Positions 1-8,455 of a stretch of 64,000 nucleotides of DNA are shown in pieces. The stretch is from assembly GCF_010731735.1 (NCBI RefSeq), contig NZ_AP022588.1, forward strand, positions 806,001 through 870,000. The letters are read 5' to 3'. Numbering within the stretch: position 1 is the stretch's first letter; each line of letters opens with the position of its first letter. Both the position numbers and the translations under genes were made by a program. Under the pieces are notes generated by a model. The model searched no databases. It was not told the DNA's origin and saw only the letters and a program-made list of their open reading frames with translations. The stretch is from Mycolicibacterium sediminis. GTDB lineage: Bacteria; Actinomycetota; Actinomycetes; Mycobacteriales; Mycobacteriaceae.

Positions 1-58
1 TGACGAGGCGTGCACGTTCGTCGAGTTCTCCCGCGGCGCGGACTATTACGACGGCTAG
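1..58 (+). CDS. C-terminal end of an unidentified protein (5' truncated)
   Basis: The frame from base 2 encodes 18 residues (starting DEACTFVEF and ending DYYDG) before a TAG stop at 56-58. Third positions are almost all G or C, as in the neighbouring real genes, so this is probably the tail of a gene that starts before the window. The stop overlaps the stop of the convergent aldo/keto reductase (55-57). Too little is visible to name a family. Confidence 0.5.
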   Translation, partial: DEACTFVEFSRGADYYDG

Positions 59-1137
59 TACCTGACGTCACTGGCCAGCAGAGGCGGGTAGACCGTCGAC
101 TGGCGTCCGTCGACCGTGGTGCCCGCGAACTGCAGCATCGTGGCCATGTCTCCGTTGAGCGCGGCGGGGTAGCTCAGCGCGGGGGCCGACGCGTCGTCCA
201 GGCGTGCAATCTGCGCGTCGGTGAGCGTCACGTCCAGCGCGGCGAGGTTGGCGGTGAGGTGTTCGAGGCGCCGCGCCCCGATGATCGGCACCACGGTGCC
301 CGGTCGTGAGCGCAACCACGCCAGCGAGACGGCGGCCGAGGAGACGCCGGCCTCGGCGGCCACGTCGGCGACCGCCTCGATGACGCGGAACTCGTCGTCG
401 GACGGCCCGCCAACGAATTCGGCGCGGGCCGAGTCGGTGACCGCCGACCCGCGCCGGTACTTGCCCGAGAGAAAGCCGTTCTTCAGCGGACTCCACGGGA
501 CCAGTGCCATGCCGGTGTCCTGCGCCAGCGGTGCCAGTTCGCCCTCGACGGTTCGGGCGAGCAGCGAGTACTCGACCTGCAGGGCGATCAGCGGTGCCCA
601 CCCCCTCAGCAGCGCGGTGGTCTGAGCCCGTGCGGTCACCCAGGCCGGGGTGTTGGAGAACCCGACGTAGCGGATGGTGCCCGCGCGGACGAGGTCGTCG
701 AGGGTCGACATCGTCTCCTCGATCGGAGTGTGCCTGTCCAAGTTGTGCATCCAGTACACGTCGAGGTAGTCGGTGTTCAGCCGGCGTAGCGTCTCGCGAA
801 GTTGGGCGCGGATCGACGACCGTCCCGCACCGCCGCCGTTCGGGTCGCCGGGGTGCATGTTGGTGAAGAACTTCGACGCCAGCACCACGTGCTCGCGCCT
901 GCCGGGCCGGGCTGCGAACCAGTCGCCGAGGATCTTCTCGGAGTGGCCGTTGGTGTAGAAGTTCGCGGTGTCGACGAAGTTCCCGCCGAGGTCGAGATAC
1001 GTCTCGAGGATGCGCTCGGACTCCTCGACGGAGGTTCCCGCGCCGCCTGGGTCATTGCCGAATGTCATCGCGCCGAGCGCGAACGGGCTGACCCGGAGTC
1101 CGGACCGGCCGAGGGTGACGTAGTGAGCGAGTGACAT
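55..1137 (-). CDS. aldo/keto reductase
   Basis: This 360-residue protein is an NAD(P)H-dependent oxidoreductase of the aldo/keto reductase superfamily, with a TIM-barrel fold and a cytoplasmic location. It opens with LGRSGLRVSPFALG, typical of the YajO/Tas-like branch. The catalytic tetrad is visible as D56, Y61, K89 and H131 (contexts FVDTANFY, LASKFF, WMHN). The ATG at 1137 is chosen because AGGAG lies a few bases upstream and homologues begin just before the LGRSGL motif; an upstream extension in the same frame would run through the promoter region. It is divergent from an AraC-type regulator whose GTG lies 118 bp away, so that regulator probably controls it. The substrate is unknown. A second reductase of the same type lies at 58616-59707. 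Confidence 0.9.
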   Translation of the reverse strand: MSLAHYVTLGRSGLRVSPFALGAMTFGNDPGGAGTSVEESERILETYLDLGGNFVDTANFYTNGHSEKILGDWFAARPGRREHVVLASKFFTNMHPGDPNGGGAGRSSIRAQLRETLRRLNTDYLDVYWMHNLDRHTPIEETMSTLDDLVRAGTIRYVGFSNTPAWVTARAQTTALLRGWAPLIALQVEYSLLARTVEGELAPLAQDTGMALVPWSPLKNGFLSGKYRRGSAVTDSARAEFVGGPSDDEFRVIEAVADVAAEAGVSSAAVSLAWLRSRPGTVVPIIGARRLEHLTANLAALDVTLTDAQIARLDDASAPALSYPAALNGDMATMLQFAGTTVDGRQSTVYPPLLASDVRY

Positions 1138-1255
1138 GAATTCATCTCCTAGCAGTGCGTTTGGATGTCTACATTCAATGCGCGACCGAGCGGACGCGGT
1201 AGATCGATCACTGCACTCTCTTGCACGATTCTGTCGACTTCGGGATGATCGAGCA

Positions 1256-2173
1256 GTGCACACCCGCGCCGCACTGCTCGCCGAGATCGGTGACCGCATC
1301 GCACGCCACGCCCGCCCGGACATGACCACCTCCATCGACGGCGTGCTGCTGTCGAAGGTGGCGACCGATGGATCCACTCCCGACTACACGCTCACCGAGC
1401 CCCTGCTGGTCGTCATGGCCCAGGGCGGCAAGCGCCTGTTGCTGGGCGACCGGACGTACGAGTACCGGGCCGGCCATTGCCTACTCGTCGCGGCCACGGT
1501 GCCCGTCACGGGCCACTACGTCGACACCAGCGCGGCATCGCCCTCGCTCGGCTTCGGCCTGGCACTCCGGCCCGCCGAGATCGCCGCGCTGATGCTGCGC
1601 GCGCCAGGCGAACGACGCAGGCGCACAGAGCATCCCGAGTCCGCCATCACTACCGGTGACGCCGACGTCGACCTGCTCGACGCCGTCGCCCGCATGCTCC
1701 GCCTCCTCGACCGGCCCGATGATGCCGCAGTCCTGGCACCGTTGATCGAACGGGAGATCCTGTGGCGGGTGCTGACCGGCCCCCTGGGTCCGACACTGCG
1801 TCAGATCGGTTCAGCGGACGGCAATCTCGCGCACGTCAGCCGGACCATCAGCTGGCTGCGCAACAACTACGCCCAGCCGGTCCGCATCGACGACCTGGCG
1901 AGCATGGCAGGCATGAGCTCGTCGGCGTACCACCGCCACTTCCGTGGCGTGACGGCCATGACTCCGCTGCAGTTCCAGAAGTGCATCCGGCTTCAACACG
2001 CCCGGTCGCTGCTGCTCGCGCGCCCAGGCGACGTCGCGGGCATCGGCCACACCGTCGGTTACGACAGCCCGTCGCAGTTCAACCGCGAGTACCGCCGGCT
2101 GTTCGGCGTCCCGCCTGGCCGCGATGCCGAGCGCCTCCGCGACCAGCCGAGCCGGGCCGTCGCCCTGGTGTGA
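1256..2173 (+). CDS. AraC-family transcriptional regulator (AraC_N type)
   Basis: The predicted protein has 305 residues. The N-terminal ~180 residues resemble the AraC_N sensing domain (PLLVVMAQGGKRLLLGD, YRAGHCLLVAATVPVTG), and the C-terminal ~100 residues carry the double helix-turn-helix of AraC/XylS proteins (IDDLASMAGMSSSAYHRHF, GHTVGYDSPSQFNREY). The GTG at 1256 is preferred: an in-frame ATG at 1136 would overlap the start of the divergent reductase gene, and the protein from 1256 matches the family length of about 300 residues. Regulators of this type commonly sit beside and control aldo/keto reductase genes, so it probably regulates the divergent gene at 55-1137. The inducer is unknown. 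Confidence 0.9.
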   Translation: MHTRAALLAEIGDRIARHARPDMTTSIDGVLLSKVATDGSTPDYTLTEPLLVVMAQGGKRLLLGDRTYEYRAGHCLLVAATVPVTGHYVDTSAASPSLGFGLALRPAEIAALMLRAPGERRRRTEHPESAITTGDADVDLLDAVARMLRLLDRPDDAAVLAPLIEREILWRVLTGPLGPTLRQIGSADGNLAHVSRTISWLRNNYAQPVRIDDLASMAGMSSSAYHRHFRGVTAMTPLQFQKCIRLQHARSLLLARPGDVAGIGHTVGYDSPSQFNREYRRLFGVPPGRDAERLRDQPSRAVALV

Positions 2174-2185
2174 AGGACCGGGGCC

Positions 2186-2881
2186 CTAGAACAGCGCCCC
2201 ATGGTTCAGCAGCGCGCCGACGACGAGCACCACGCCGATGATGCCGAACAGGACGCGCACCACCGGCGGGCCGAACCGCGTGATCGCCCGGACGAGGTGG
2301 CGCTGCACGCGACGCGCCCGGATGGTCCGCACCGTCGACAGCGCCAGCACGAACACCGAGAACGACAGCGCGACGGCGCAGTAGCCGAGCACCAGCACCG
2401 GCCATGCGAACGGGATGGGTTGGTGCGCCGAGATCAGCGCCAGCGCGCTCAGGTACGGCACCGAGGTCGCGGACTGGCCGAACCCCACCGCCAGTCCCAC
2501 GATCACGAACAGCCAGGGGTTGCGCCGGGCCGCCCGAACGACGCGCTCCGGTGGGGCCACGCCGGAGGCCCGGCCGGAGAACGCCGCGACGGCGATCAGC
2601 ACCAGTCCGAGCACGAGCTGCGCCCAGTACCTGACGGTGGGCGTCACGTCGACGTCGGCGCGGTCGGTGAGGAAGCTCAACCCGAAGACCGTCAGCACGC
2701 CGAACGTGGCGGTCGCGGCGAACACGCCCGCGATGAAGCTGACCCCCGCGGGCAGCGGGGACCTGCGGCTCAGCCGGCTGTCGTACACGACTGCCGTGGT
2801 CACCCCGAGGTTGAGGACGTTCAGCGAGTCCAGGAACGCGAACCCGATGAGGGGTAGGAGGAGAGCCAGCATGACGCCCAT
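2186..2881 (-). CDS. GAP-family (Sap/LysE-like) integral membrane protein
   Basis: This 231-residue, very hydrophobic protein has about six predicted membrane segments. It starts with a segment around LLPLIGFAFLDSLNVLNLG and ends close to the last segment (VRVLFGIIGVVLVVGALL). The arrangement and the early FLDSLNVLNLG motif fit the GAP/Sap (peptidoglycolipid or sulfolipid addressing, SfLAP) family, which mycobacteria use in exporting surface glycolipids. Its cargo cannot be read from the sequence. The ATG at 2881 lies after a weak GTAGG; an alternative ATG is at 2872. It is divergent from the gene at 2945, with 63 bp between the starts. Confidence 0.75.
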   Translation of the reverse strand: MGVMLALLLPLIGFAFLDSLNVLNLGVTTAVVYDSRLSRRSPLPAGVSFIAGVFAATATFGVLTVFGLSFLTDRADVDVTPTVRYWAQLVLGLVLIAVAAFSGRASGVAPPERVVRAARRNPWLFVIVGLAVGFGQSATSVPYLSALALISAHQPIPFAWPVLVLGYCAVALSFSVFVLALSTVRTIRARRVQRHLVRAITRFGPPVVRVLFGIIGVVLVVGALLNHGALF

Positions 2882-2944
2882 GAACCTACGGTTCGCCCGC
2901 CTCGGGTGCACATTGGCACCGCTCGATGCGGGTATCCGGACCCC

Positions 2945-3436
2945 ATGCAGACGTTCCTGCCCTACCCGGACTTCGCCGAATCGGCCGCGCGGCTCGATTC
3001 GCGCAGGCTCGGCAAACAGCGCGCGGAGAACATCCAGGTGCTTCGTGCGCTGGTCGTGCCCGGGTACGGCTGGCGCAGGCATCCCGCCGCCGCCATGTGG
3101 GCGGGGTACGAGGAGGCCCTCGTCCGCTACGGGCTGACCATCTGCGAGGCCTGGGCCGCCCGCGGGCACGCCGACACGACCGCCGCCACCCTGCTGGTCG
3201 ACCTCGAGCGCACGACGGGTCTCATCGGTGCCCGTGACCAGGCGGTTCTCGCGGCCGAACACGAGCTACCCCCGTGGCTCGGCGACCACGACTTCCACCT
3301 CAGCCACCGGTCGGCACTGGTCAAGAAGGACCCCGCCTACTATCGGCCGCTGTTCGGCGACGTGCCGGACGACCTGCCCTACGTCTGGCCCCCGTCGGAC
3401 CGGGAGCGGCGGGTGCCCATCGACGCCGGGGCTTGA
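2945..3436 (+). CDS. MSMEG_6728-family protein, possible pyrimidine-dimer glycosylase fold
   Basis: This 163-residue protein has the N-terminus typical of the MSMEG_6728 family (MQTFLPYPDFAESAARLD, then SRRLGKQRAENIQVL). From memory the family belongs to the Pyr_excise group, related to pyrimidine-dimer DNA glycosylases; activity has not been read from the sequence and remains an inference. The C-terminal part contains a HDFHLSHRSALVKKDP stretch with conserved-looking basic and histidine residues. The ATG at 2945 is chosen because the family's conserved N-terminus begins exactly there. It is divergent from the Sap-like gene and stops 56 bp before the MoxR operon. Confidence 0.75.
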   Translation: MQTFLPYPDFAESAARLDSRRLGKQRAENIQVLRALVVPGYGWRRHPAAAMWAGYEEALVRYGLTICEAWAARGHADTTAATLLVDLERTTGLIGARDQAVLAAEHELPPWLGDHDFHLSHRSALVKKDPAYYRPLFGDVPDDLPYVWPPSDRERRVPIDAGA

Positions 3437-3492
3437 AAACCGCTCGCTCGGGTAATCATGATCAGCCCCGACGGCCGGGACCGGAAGGATTC

Positions 3493-4494
3493 ATGACAGC
3501 AGCGCGACCTCAACTCGACCGCTCCGACGTGGACGGCGCCCTGCGGACGGTGGACGCTGTCGCGGGTGCGTTCTCGGCGAAGGTGGTGGGCCAGCTGCAC
3601 CTGCGGGAGTCGATGCTGGTCTCCCTGCTGGCCGGCGGTCACCTGCTGATCGAGAGTCTCCCGGGGCTGGCGAAGACCACCGCCGCGCGCGTCGTCGCCG
3701 AGTCGATCCGCGGCGAGTTCCGGCGCATCCAGTGCACGCCGGACCTGCTGCCCAGCGACATCGTCGGCACCCAGATCTACGAGTCGGCCACCAACCGGTT
3801 CGTGACGCAGCTCGGCCCGGTGCACGCCAACGTCGTCCTCCTCGACGAGATCAACCGGTCCAGCGCCAAGACCCAGAGCGCGATGCTCGAGGCCATGGAG
3901 GAGCGCCAGACCACGATCGCCGGCACCGAGTACCCGCTGCCCGATCCGTTCCTGGTGATCGCGACGCAGAACCCGGTGGACCAGGAGGGCACCTATCCCC
4001 TGTCCGAGGCGCAGACCGACCGGTTCATGCTCAAGGAGATCGTCGGATATCCGACCGCCGACGAGGAGGTCGAGGTGATCTCCCGGATGGACGCAGGCCT
4101 GTACGAGCGTCGGCACCGCATGCCGCCGGCGGTGGATCTGGACGACGTACTGCAAGTGCAGCATGTCGCGGCCGCCGTGCACATGGACCGTGCGCTGATC
4201 CAGTACGCCAGCAGGCTGGTCGAGGTCACCCGCGTCCCGGAGGAGCACCTGCCGTCCGGCATGGCGCGACTGGTCGAGTACGGCGCGAGCCCGCGGGCCA
4301 CCATCGCGTTCTGCCGGACCGCCCGGGCCCTGGCACTGCTGCGCGGCCGCGCCCACGTCATGCCCGAGGACGTCGCCGACCTGGCCCACCGGGTGCTGCG
4401 GCACCGCCTGATCCTCGGCTTCGAGGCCGCGAGCCAGCGCATCACGCCGGACGTCGTGGTGGACGCCGTGGTGGGCGCCGTGCGGGTGCCCTGA
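3493..4494 (+). CDS. MoxR-family AAA+ ATPase
   Basis: The protein has 333 residues and is an AAA+ ATPase of the MoxR family, thought to act as a chaperone-like remodeller of partner VWA or cell-envelope proteins. The Walker A region spans residues 54-63 (ESLPGLAKTT, with K61) and Walker B ends in D118-E119 (VVLLDEINRSSAKTQ). A sensor-1 region (FLVIATQNP) and a C-terminal AAA lid follow. A GGAAGGA ribosome site sits just before the ATG. It leads a run of six overlapping or nearly overlapping genes (DUF58, a small membrane protein, two VWA-like proteins and a TPR-like protein), the usual MoxR/Bat gene order, so these proteins very likely work together at the membrane. Confidence 0.92.
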   Translation: MTAARPQLDRSDVDGALRTVDAVAGAFSAKVVGQLHLRESMLVSLLAGGHLLIESLPGLAKTTAARVVAESIRGEFRRIQCTPDLLPSDIVGTQIYESATNRFVTQLGPVHANVVLLDEINRSSAKTQSAMLEAMEERQTTIAGTEYPLPDPFLVIATQNPVDQEGTYPLSEAQTDRFMLKEIVGYPTADEEVEVISRMDAGLYERRHRMPPAVDLDDVLQVQHVAAAVHMDRALIQYASRLVEVTRVPEEHLPSGMARLVEYGASPRATIAFCRTARALALLRGRAHVMPEDVADLAHRVLRHRLILGFEAASQRITPDVVVDAVVGAVRVP

Positions 4495-4497
4495 GGC

Positions 4498-5382
4498 ATG
4501 GGACGGCATCTCGACCGCGCCAAGGCCTACGTCGGTCGCGACGTCAGCGGTCTGCTGGAGGGCGGCCGCTACTCGCTGGTCCACACCCGCAGCCTGGAGT
4601 TCGACGACCTGCGGCCCTACGTCCCGGGCGACGACGTCCGCGACATCGACTGGAAGGCGACGGCGCGTTCGGGCAACGTCCTGATCAAGCGCTTCGTCTC
4701 CGAGAAGCACCACAAGATCCTGGTGGTGGCCGACGCGGGCCGCAACACCGCCGGACTCAGCCCGTCGGGTGAGGTCAAGCGCGAGGTGGCCGCCAACGTC
4801 ATCGGCGCCCTCGGCCTGATCACGCTCCCGCGGTCCGACGAGATCGGCATGGTGTTCGGTGACGGGAGGGGGTGCGTGGACATCCGATTGCGACGGGGTG
4901 AGACGCACCTGGAGTACATGCTGCAGCGCTACCTCGACCACGCGTGCGACCACCCCGGGCGGAGCGACGTGGTGACCCAGTTGCGTTGGGTGGCAGAACA
5001 TTACCGTCATCGCCACCTGGTCGTGGTCGTGTCCGACGAACCCGAGGTCGACGACCGGCTCGACGAGCTGCTGACCCGGCTGGCGGCCCGGCACGACGTG
5101 ATGTGGGCGATGACGGTCGACCACCCGGCGATCGCCGGCCCCGACGATCCCATGGACGCCGACGTGGTGGGGTACGACGTCGCCGACGGCGCGACGGTCC
5201 TCGGCAGGACCGACCTGGGGCGCGACGTCATCGCCGCCTACGAGGAGGCCGAGCGCGCACGGCGCGAGGCGCTCTACGAGTCCATGACCGCCCACGCCGT
5301 GCCCTACGCACTGATCGCGGGCAGCCGTGGCATCCGCAGGGGCCTGATCGGGATGACCGGGGTGCTGGCCCGTGCCGGATGA
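4498..5382 (+). CDS. DUF58 domain protein
   Basis: This 294-residue soluble protein carries the DUF58 signature at residues ~40-75 (LEFDDLRPYVPGDDVRDIDW followed by KATARSG). Its C-terminal half is a Rossmann-like, VWA-related domain (HKILVVADAGRN; LVVVVSDEPEVDD). DUF58 proteins nearly always follow moxR and are presumed partners of the ATPase; the biochemical role is not established. It starts 3 bases after the moxR stop, and its end overlaps the next gene by 11 bases. Unlike longer DUF58 proteins it has no N-terminal membrane segments, so it should be cytoplasmic. Confidence 0.9.
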   Translation: MGRHLDRAKAYVGRDVSGLLEGGRYSLVHTRSLEFDDLRPYVPGDDVRDIDWKATARSGNVLIKRFVSEKHHKILVVADAGRNTAGLSPSGEVKREVAANVIGALGLITLPRSDEIGMVFGDGRGCVDIRLRRGETHLEYMLQRYLDHACDHPGRSDVVTQLRWVAEHYRHRHLVVVVSDEPEVDDRLDELLTRLAARHDVMWAMTVDHPAIAGPDDPMDADVVGYDVADGATVLGRTDLGRDVIAAYEEAERARREALYESMTAHAVPYALIAGSRGIRRGLIGMTGVLARAG

Positions 5383-5845
5383 CCTGCTGCGCTTCGTCGT
5401 CGGTCCCGCGTCGCCGTCGTCGGCGTGGCTGTGGGTGGCCGGAATACTGACGCTGCTGGTGGTCGGCTGGTACGTCGCCGTCCTCACCACGACCGCGACG
5501 TCCGAGCGCGACGCGAAGCCGGGCGTGGTGGCGCGTGCGAACGCGGCCCTGACCCGTCGCCGCTTCGCCCGTGACGCCCGACGCGTCGGGGAACGCCTGA
5601 ACGGCGGGGACCTCACGGGTCCGGCAGCGGCCGCCGAACTGAGCCGCATCCTGCGCGAGTTCCTGCACCGGCACACCGGCACGCGCGCGCACTACATGCA
5701 GGTCGACCAGGTCGCCGCGGGCGAGCTGGCACCGGCGGCACCACTGTTGCTGCGACTCAACGACGTTCAGTTCAACGCGCGGTCGACCGAGGACGCCGCC
5801 GCACTCCCCGGCGCCACCGAGGAGCTGATCTCGTCGTGGAGCTGA
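5372..5845 (+). CDS. small DUF4381-like membrane protein of the MoxR operon
   Basis: The protein has 157 residues. One membrane segment lies at residues ~18-40 (AWLWVAGILTLLVVGWYVAVL), followed by a basic cytoplasmic helical region with paired helices (AAAAELSRILREFLHRHTG). Position and architecture match the small DUF4381-like protein found between DUF58 and VWA genes in MoxR/Bat operons; sequence similarity is my judgement only. The GTG start overlaps the DUF58 gene by 11 bases, and its stop overlaps the next start by 10. It probably anchors or connects the complex at the membrane. Confidence 0.7.
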   Translation: MPDDLLRFVVGPASPSSAWLWVAGILTLLVVGWYVAVLTTTATSERDAKPGVVARANAALTRRRFARDARRVGERLNGGDLTGPAAAAELSRILREFLHRHTGTRAHYMQVDQVAAGELAPAAPLLLRLNDVQFNARSTEDAAALPGATEELISSWS

Positions 5846-6810
5846 CCTGGTGGCTCGTCGTCATCGTCGCGTGCCTCGCGCTCGCGGTGGGCATCGTCGT
5901 CGCGCTGTTGCTGCCCATCGACGACCGCCGCCGGTTGCGGCCGTTGGCGAACGTCGACAGGCTGACCCGGCTGCCCGCCTACGTGCGCGCGGTCCGACGC
6001 CGCACGGTCACGACGATCGCCACGCTGGTGCTGCTCGCCGTCGCCGCGGCCGCCGCGGTGGTGGTGGCGGCACGCCCGACGGGGTTGCCGACCGCCGCCC
6101 ACGACGCCGCCGCCGGCCAACCCGAGGACGTGATGGTCTGCGCCGGAGCACCTCTCGGCGACCGCCGACTCGAGGCGACGCTGCGATTCTTCGCGGCCCG
6201 TGTGCCGACGTTCGACACCCAGCGCATCGGACTGACGTCACCCAACCGCCGGGTGATCCCCCTGACGCGGGACCACCAGTACGCCGCAGGGAGGTTCGCC
6301 GACTACGCCGCGCCCGTGACGGACGCCGACGTCGATGACCGGCGCGGTGACTTCGCGCCCGACGTGCGGTACGTCAACTATGCCGAGGGCGTCGACGACC
6401 TGCTGGCCCTCTGCCTGACCGGCTTCCCGGGCTTCGACGAGCCTGCGCCGCAACGACGTTCCATCGTCTACGTCGGCCCGGGCCGCACGCGCGACTCCGG
6501 TCCGGCGATCGTCGGGGCCTCCCGGCTGACGGAGCTGGCGACGACGGCGGGCGTTCAGGTCAACGTCATCACCACCACGCCGGACGACGTCCTGAGCGAC
6601 CTGGCCCGCGCCACCGGCGGCCGGTACGTCGCGGCCGAGTCGAACGTCGCGCAGCAGCTCGAGGAGATCCGCGCCAACCCTCCCGTCCCCACGCCCGAGG
6701 TGGAGACGCGGATCCGCGCGGCGGCACCCGAATCGCCGGACGTCCCCCTGCTCGTCGCCCTGGCCGCGCTGACCGCGCTCTCGCTGGTCCCCCTGGTGGT
6801 GCGCCGATGA
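5836..6810 (+). CDS. VWA-like membrane protein without a recognisable metal site
   Basis: This 324-residue protein has two N-terminal membrane segments (residues ~5-26 and ~60-80) separated by a short basic loop, a ~220-residue extracytoplasmic domain, and a C-terminal membrane segment ending in VRR. The topology is that of BatA-type VWA proteins, and the middle has a VWA-like core (RSIVYVGPGR, VNVITTTPDDVLSDLARATGGRYVAA). The position expected to hold the DxSxS metal-binding motif reads MVCAGAPLGDRR, so the MIDAS is missing. The GTG start overlaps the previous gene by 10 bases and the stop overlaps the next ATG by 4. The role is inferred from the operon. Confidence 0.7.
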   Translation: MELTWWLVVIVACLALAVGIVVALLLPIDDRRRLRPLANVDRLTRLPAYVRAVRRRTVTTIATLVLLAVAAAAAVVVAARPTGLPTAAHDAAAGQPEDVMVCAGAPLGDRRLEATLRFFAARVPTFDTQRIGLTSPNRRVIPLTRDHQYAAGRFADYAAPVTDADVDDRRGDFAPDVRYVNYAEGVDDLLALCLTGFPGFDEPAPQRRSIVYVGPGRTRDSGPAIVGASRLTELATTAGVQVNVITTTPDDVLSDLARATGGRYVAAESNVAQQLEEIRANPPVPTPEVETRIRAAAPESPDVPLLVALAALTALSLVPLVVRR

Positions 6811-7748
6811 CCGTGCATCCCGTGCTGCCTCCCGTCCTGCTGTTCCTGGTCGCGGCGGTGGTGGTGGCGGCCCGCATCGTCGCGCTGCGACGCTCCTCGA
6901 CGACGCGGTGGCGCTGGGCCGCCGTGACGGGAGCGATCATCCTGCTGCTGGTGGCGGCCGTGCGGCCGGTGTTCGGCGCCGACGAGCAGACCACCCCGGC
7001 GGGGGCGGCCGACGGGCAGCCCAACGTCTTCCTCGTCGTCGACCGGTCGCCGGCGATGGCCGTCACCGACGCCGGCGGCGGTCGCAGCCGGATGGCCGCC
7101 GCGCGCGCCGACATGGCCGCGTTGATCGATCGGTACCCCGACGCGCGCTTCGCCGTCGTCGCGTTCGCCTCGGGGCCGTCGCTCGAATGGCCGCTGTCGC
7201 CGGACACCTTCAGCCTTCGGCCCGTACTGGCGGCCACCCAGCCCTACCCCGGTGAGGATCCGCGGCTGGCCAACGTCGCCGCCGCGGGAAACGTGTTGCG
7301 CTATCAGCTCATCGCGGCCAAGCAGCAGTTTCCGCGCGCCGAGAACCTGGTGTACTACCTCGGTGCGGGCGCAGGCGGGTCGGAGGCACCGCAGCGGCGC
7401 TTCGACCCCGCCGAGGGCACCGTCGACGGCGGCGCGGTCCTCGGCTACGGCGGCAGCGCGGGCAGGCCCATCCCGCAGGACCCGACGGTGCGCTCGAGCA
7501 TCGACGTCGACGCGCTGCGCGGGGTCGCCGATCAGCTGGGCGTGCCGTTCGTCGACCGCGGCCGGTCCGAGGACCCGTTCAGCGCCGGTGTCATCGACGT
7601 CGGCGGCGACGACCAGATCACCGGGTCGTCCCGGCCGATCGAGGTCTACTGGGCGCCCGCGCTGCTGGCGGCCGTGCTGCTGCTGGTCGAGCTGACGCTG
7701 GCGCTGCGCGACCTCCGTCGCTCGCGGGCGCGGGGGGTCCTGCCGTGA
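6807..7748 (+). CDS. VWA domain membrane protein (BatA/BatB-like, degenerate MIDAS)
   Basis: The protein has 313 residues, with two N-terminal membrane segments (residues ~8-25 and ~37-55), a von Willebrand A domain and a C-terminal membrane segment (ALLAAVLLLVELTLALRDL). The VWA core starts with NVFLVVDRSPAMAVTD, so the metal motif reads D-x-S-x-A instead of D-x-S-x-S. A fitting third strand is present (ARFAVVAFASGPSLEWPLS). The ATG overlaps the upstream stop as ATGA and its own stop overlaps the next GTG as GTGA, so the three genes are translationally coupled. Bat-type VWA proteins are thought to work with MoxR in envelope stress tolerance. Confidence 0.8.
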   Translation: MTVHPVLPPVLLFLVAAVVVAARIVALRRSSTTRWRWAAVTGAIILLLVAAVRPVFGADEQTTPAGAADGQPNVFLVVDRSPAMAVTDAGGGRSRMAAARADMAALIDRYPDARFAVVAFASGPSLEWPLSPDTFSLRPVLAATQPYPGEDPRLANVAAAGNVLRYQLIAAKQQFPRAENLVYYLGAGAGGSEAPQRRFDPAEGTVDGGAVLGYGGSAGRPIPQDPTVRSSIDVDALRGVADQLGVPFVDRGRSEDPFSAGVIDVGGDDQITGSSRPIEVYWAPALLAAVLLLVELTLALRDLRRSRARGVLP

Positions 7749-8446
7749 GGAACGTCGGACGCACGCGACTGCTGCTCTGGTCGGCCCCGGTGGTCGTCCT
7801 GGTCCTGCTGATCGTCGCCAAGCTGACGTCGATGGCCCTGGCCGGCGGATCGGCGGTCGAGGACTACCAGCGCCGCGACGTCGAGGCTCTGCGTGACGAC
7901 GTGTCGACGATGCAGGTGCTCGACGTCGTCGACCCCTATTCGACGGCCTTCGCCGCGGGGTCGCTGGCGGTGCTCGAGGGCCGGCTCGAGGACGCGGAGG
8001 AACACTTCGCGACCGCCGTCGCCCACGATGCGACGTGCCCGGCCCTGACCAACCTCGCGTTGGTCGCGGAGACGCGCGGCGACCAGTTCGTCGGCGTCGG
8101 TGACGGGCCGGGCGCCCTCGGGCGCTACCGCAGCGCACTCGCGACGGTCACCGGGGGCCCGGCTCGGTGCTTCGCCGAGCCGGACGAACCCGACGCCGAA
8201 CGCCGCGACGTACTGACCGGGTCCGCGCAGCGGCTGAACGGCAAGATCGCGCTGCTCGAGCGCCCCCTTCCGCCGCCGCCCCCACCGGCCGCGCCGCCAC
8301 CGCCGCCACCGGGTGGCGCACCCCCGCCGACCGCCGGCTCGAACCGCGACACCGACGACCAGGAGCGCATCCTGCTACCCGGGGACCCGCTCGACCAGCT
8401 GCGTCAGCTCCTGGAGGACGCGGCGGCAACCCGCGGCGCCCCGTAA
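7745..8446 (+). CDS. TPR-like membrane-anchored protein with polyproline tail
   Basis: This 233-residue protein has one N-terminal membrane segment (LLLWSAPVVVLVLLIVAKL), a helical-repeat region at residues ~55-135 (GSLAVLEGRLEDAEEHFATA, ALTNLALVAETRGD) that looks like one or two TPR units, and a proline-rich stretch at ~178-195. It ends with an acidic tail (LLPGDPLDQLRQLLEDA). The last Bat gene of such operons is commonly a TPR protein, which agrees. It starts with GTG, coupled to the VWA gene by a GTGA overlap, and is followed after 9 bases by the MOSC gene. Confidence 0.72.
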   Translation: MRNVGRTRLLLWSAPVVVLVLLIVAKLTSMALAGGSAVEDYQRRDVEALRDDVSTMQVLDVVDPYSTAFAAGSLAVLEGRLEDAEEHFATAVAHDATCPALTNLALVAETRGDQFVGVGDGPGALGRYRSALATVTGGPARCFAEPDEPDAERRDVLTGSAQRLNGKIALLERPLPPPPPPAAPPPPPPGGAPPPTAGSNRDTDDQERILLPGDPLDQLRQLLEDAAATRGAP

Positions 8447-8455
8447 TCTCGGGCC

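Noticed and set aside
1136..1255. Extended AraC N-terminus from the ATG at 1136
   Set aside because: It would overlap the start codon of the divergent reductase gene and cover the whole promoter region. The GTG at 1256 gives the family length.
3379..5682. A 767-codon open frame on the minus strand over the MoxR and DUF58 genes
   Set aside because: It is antisense to two well-supported genes, lacks any recognisable domain and has the His/Val/Gly-rich make-up typical of shadow frames in high-GC DNA.
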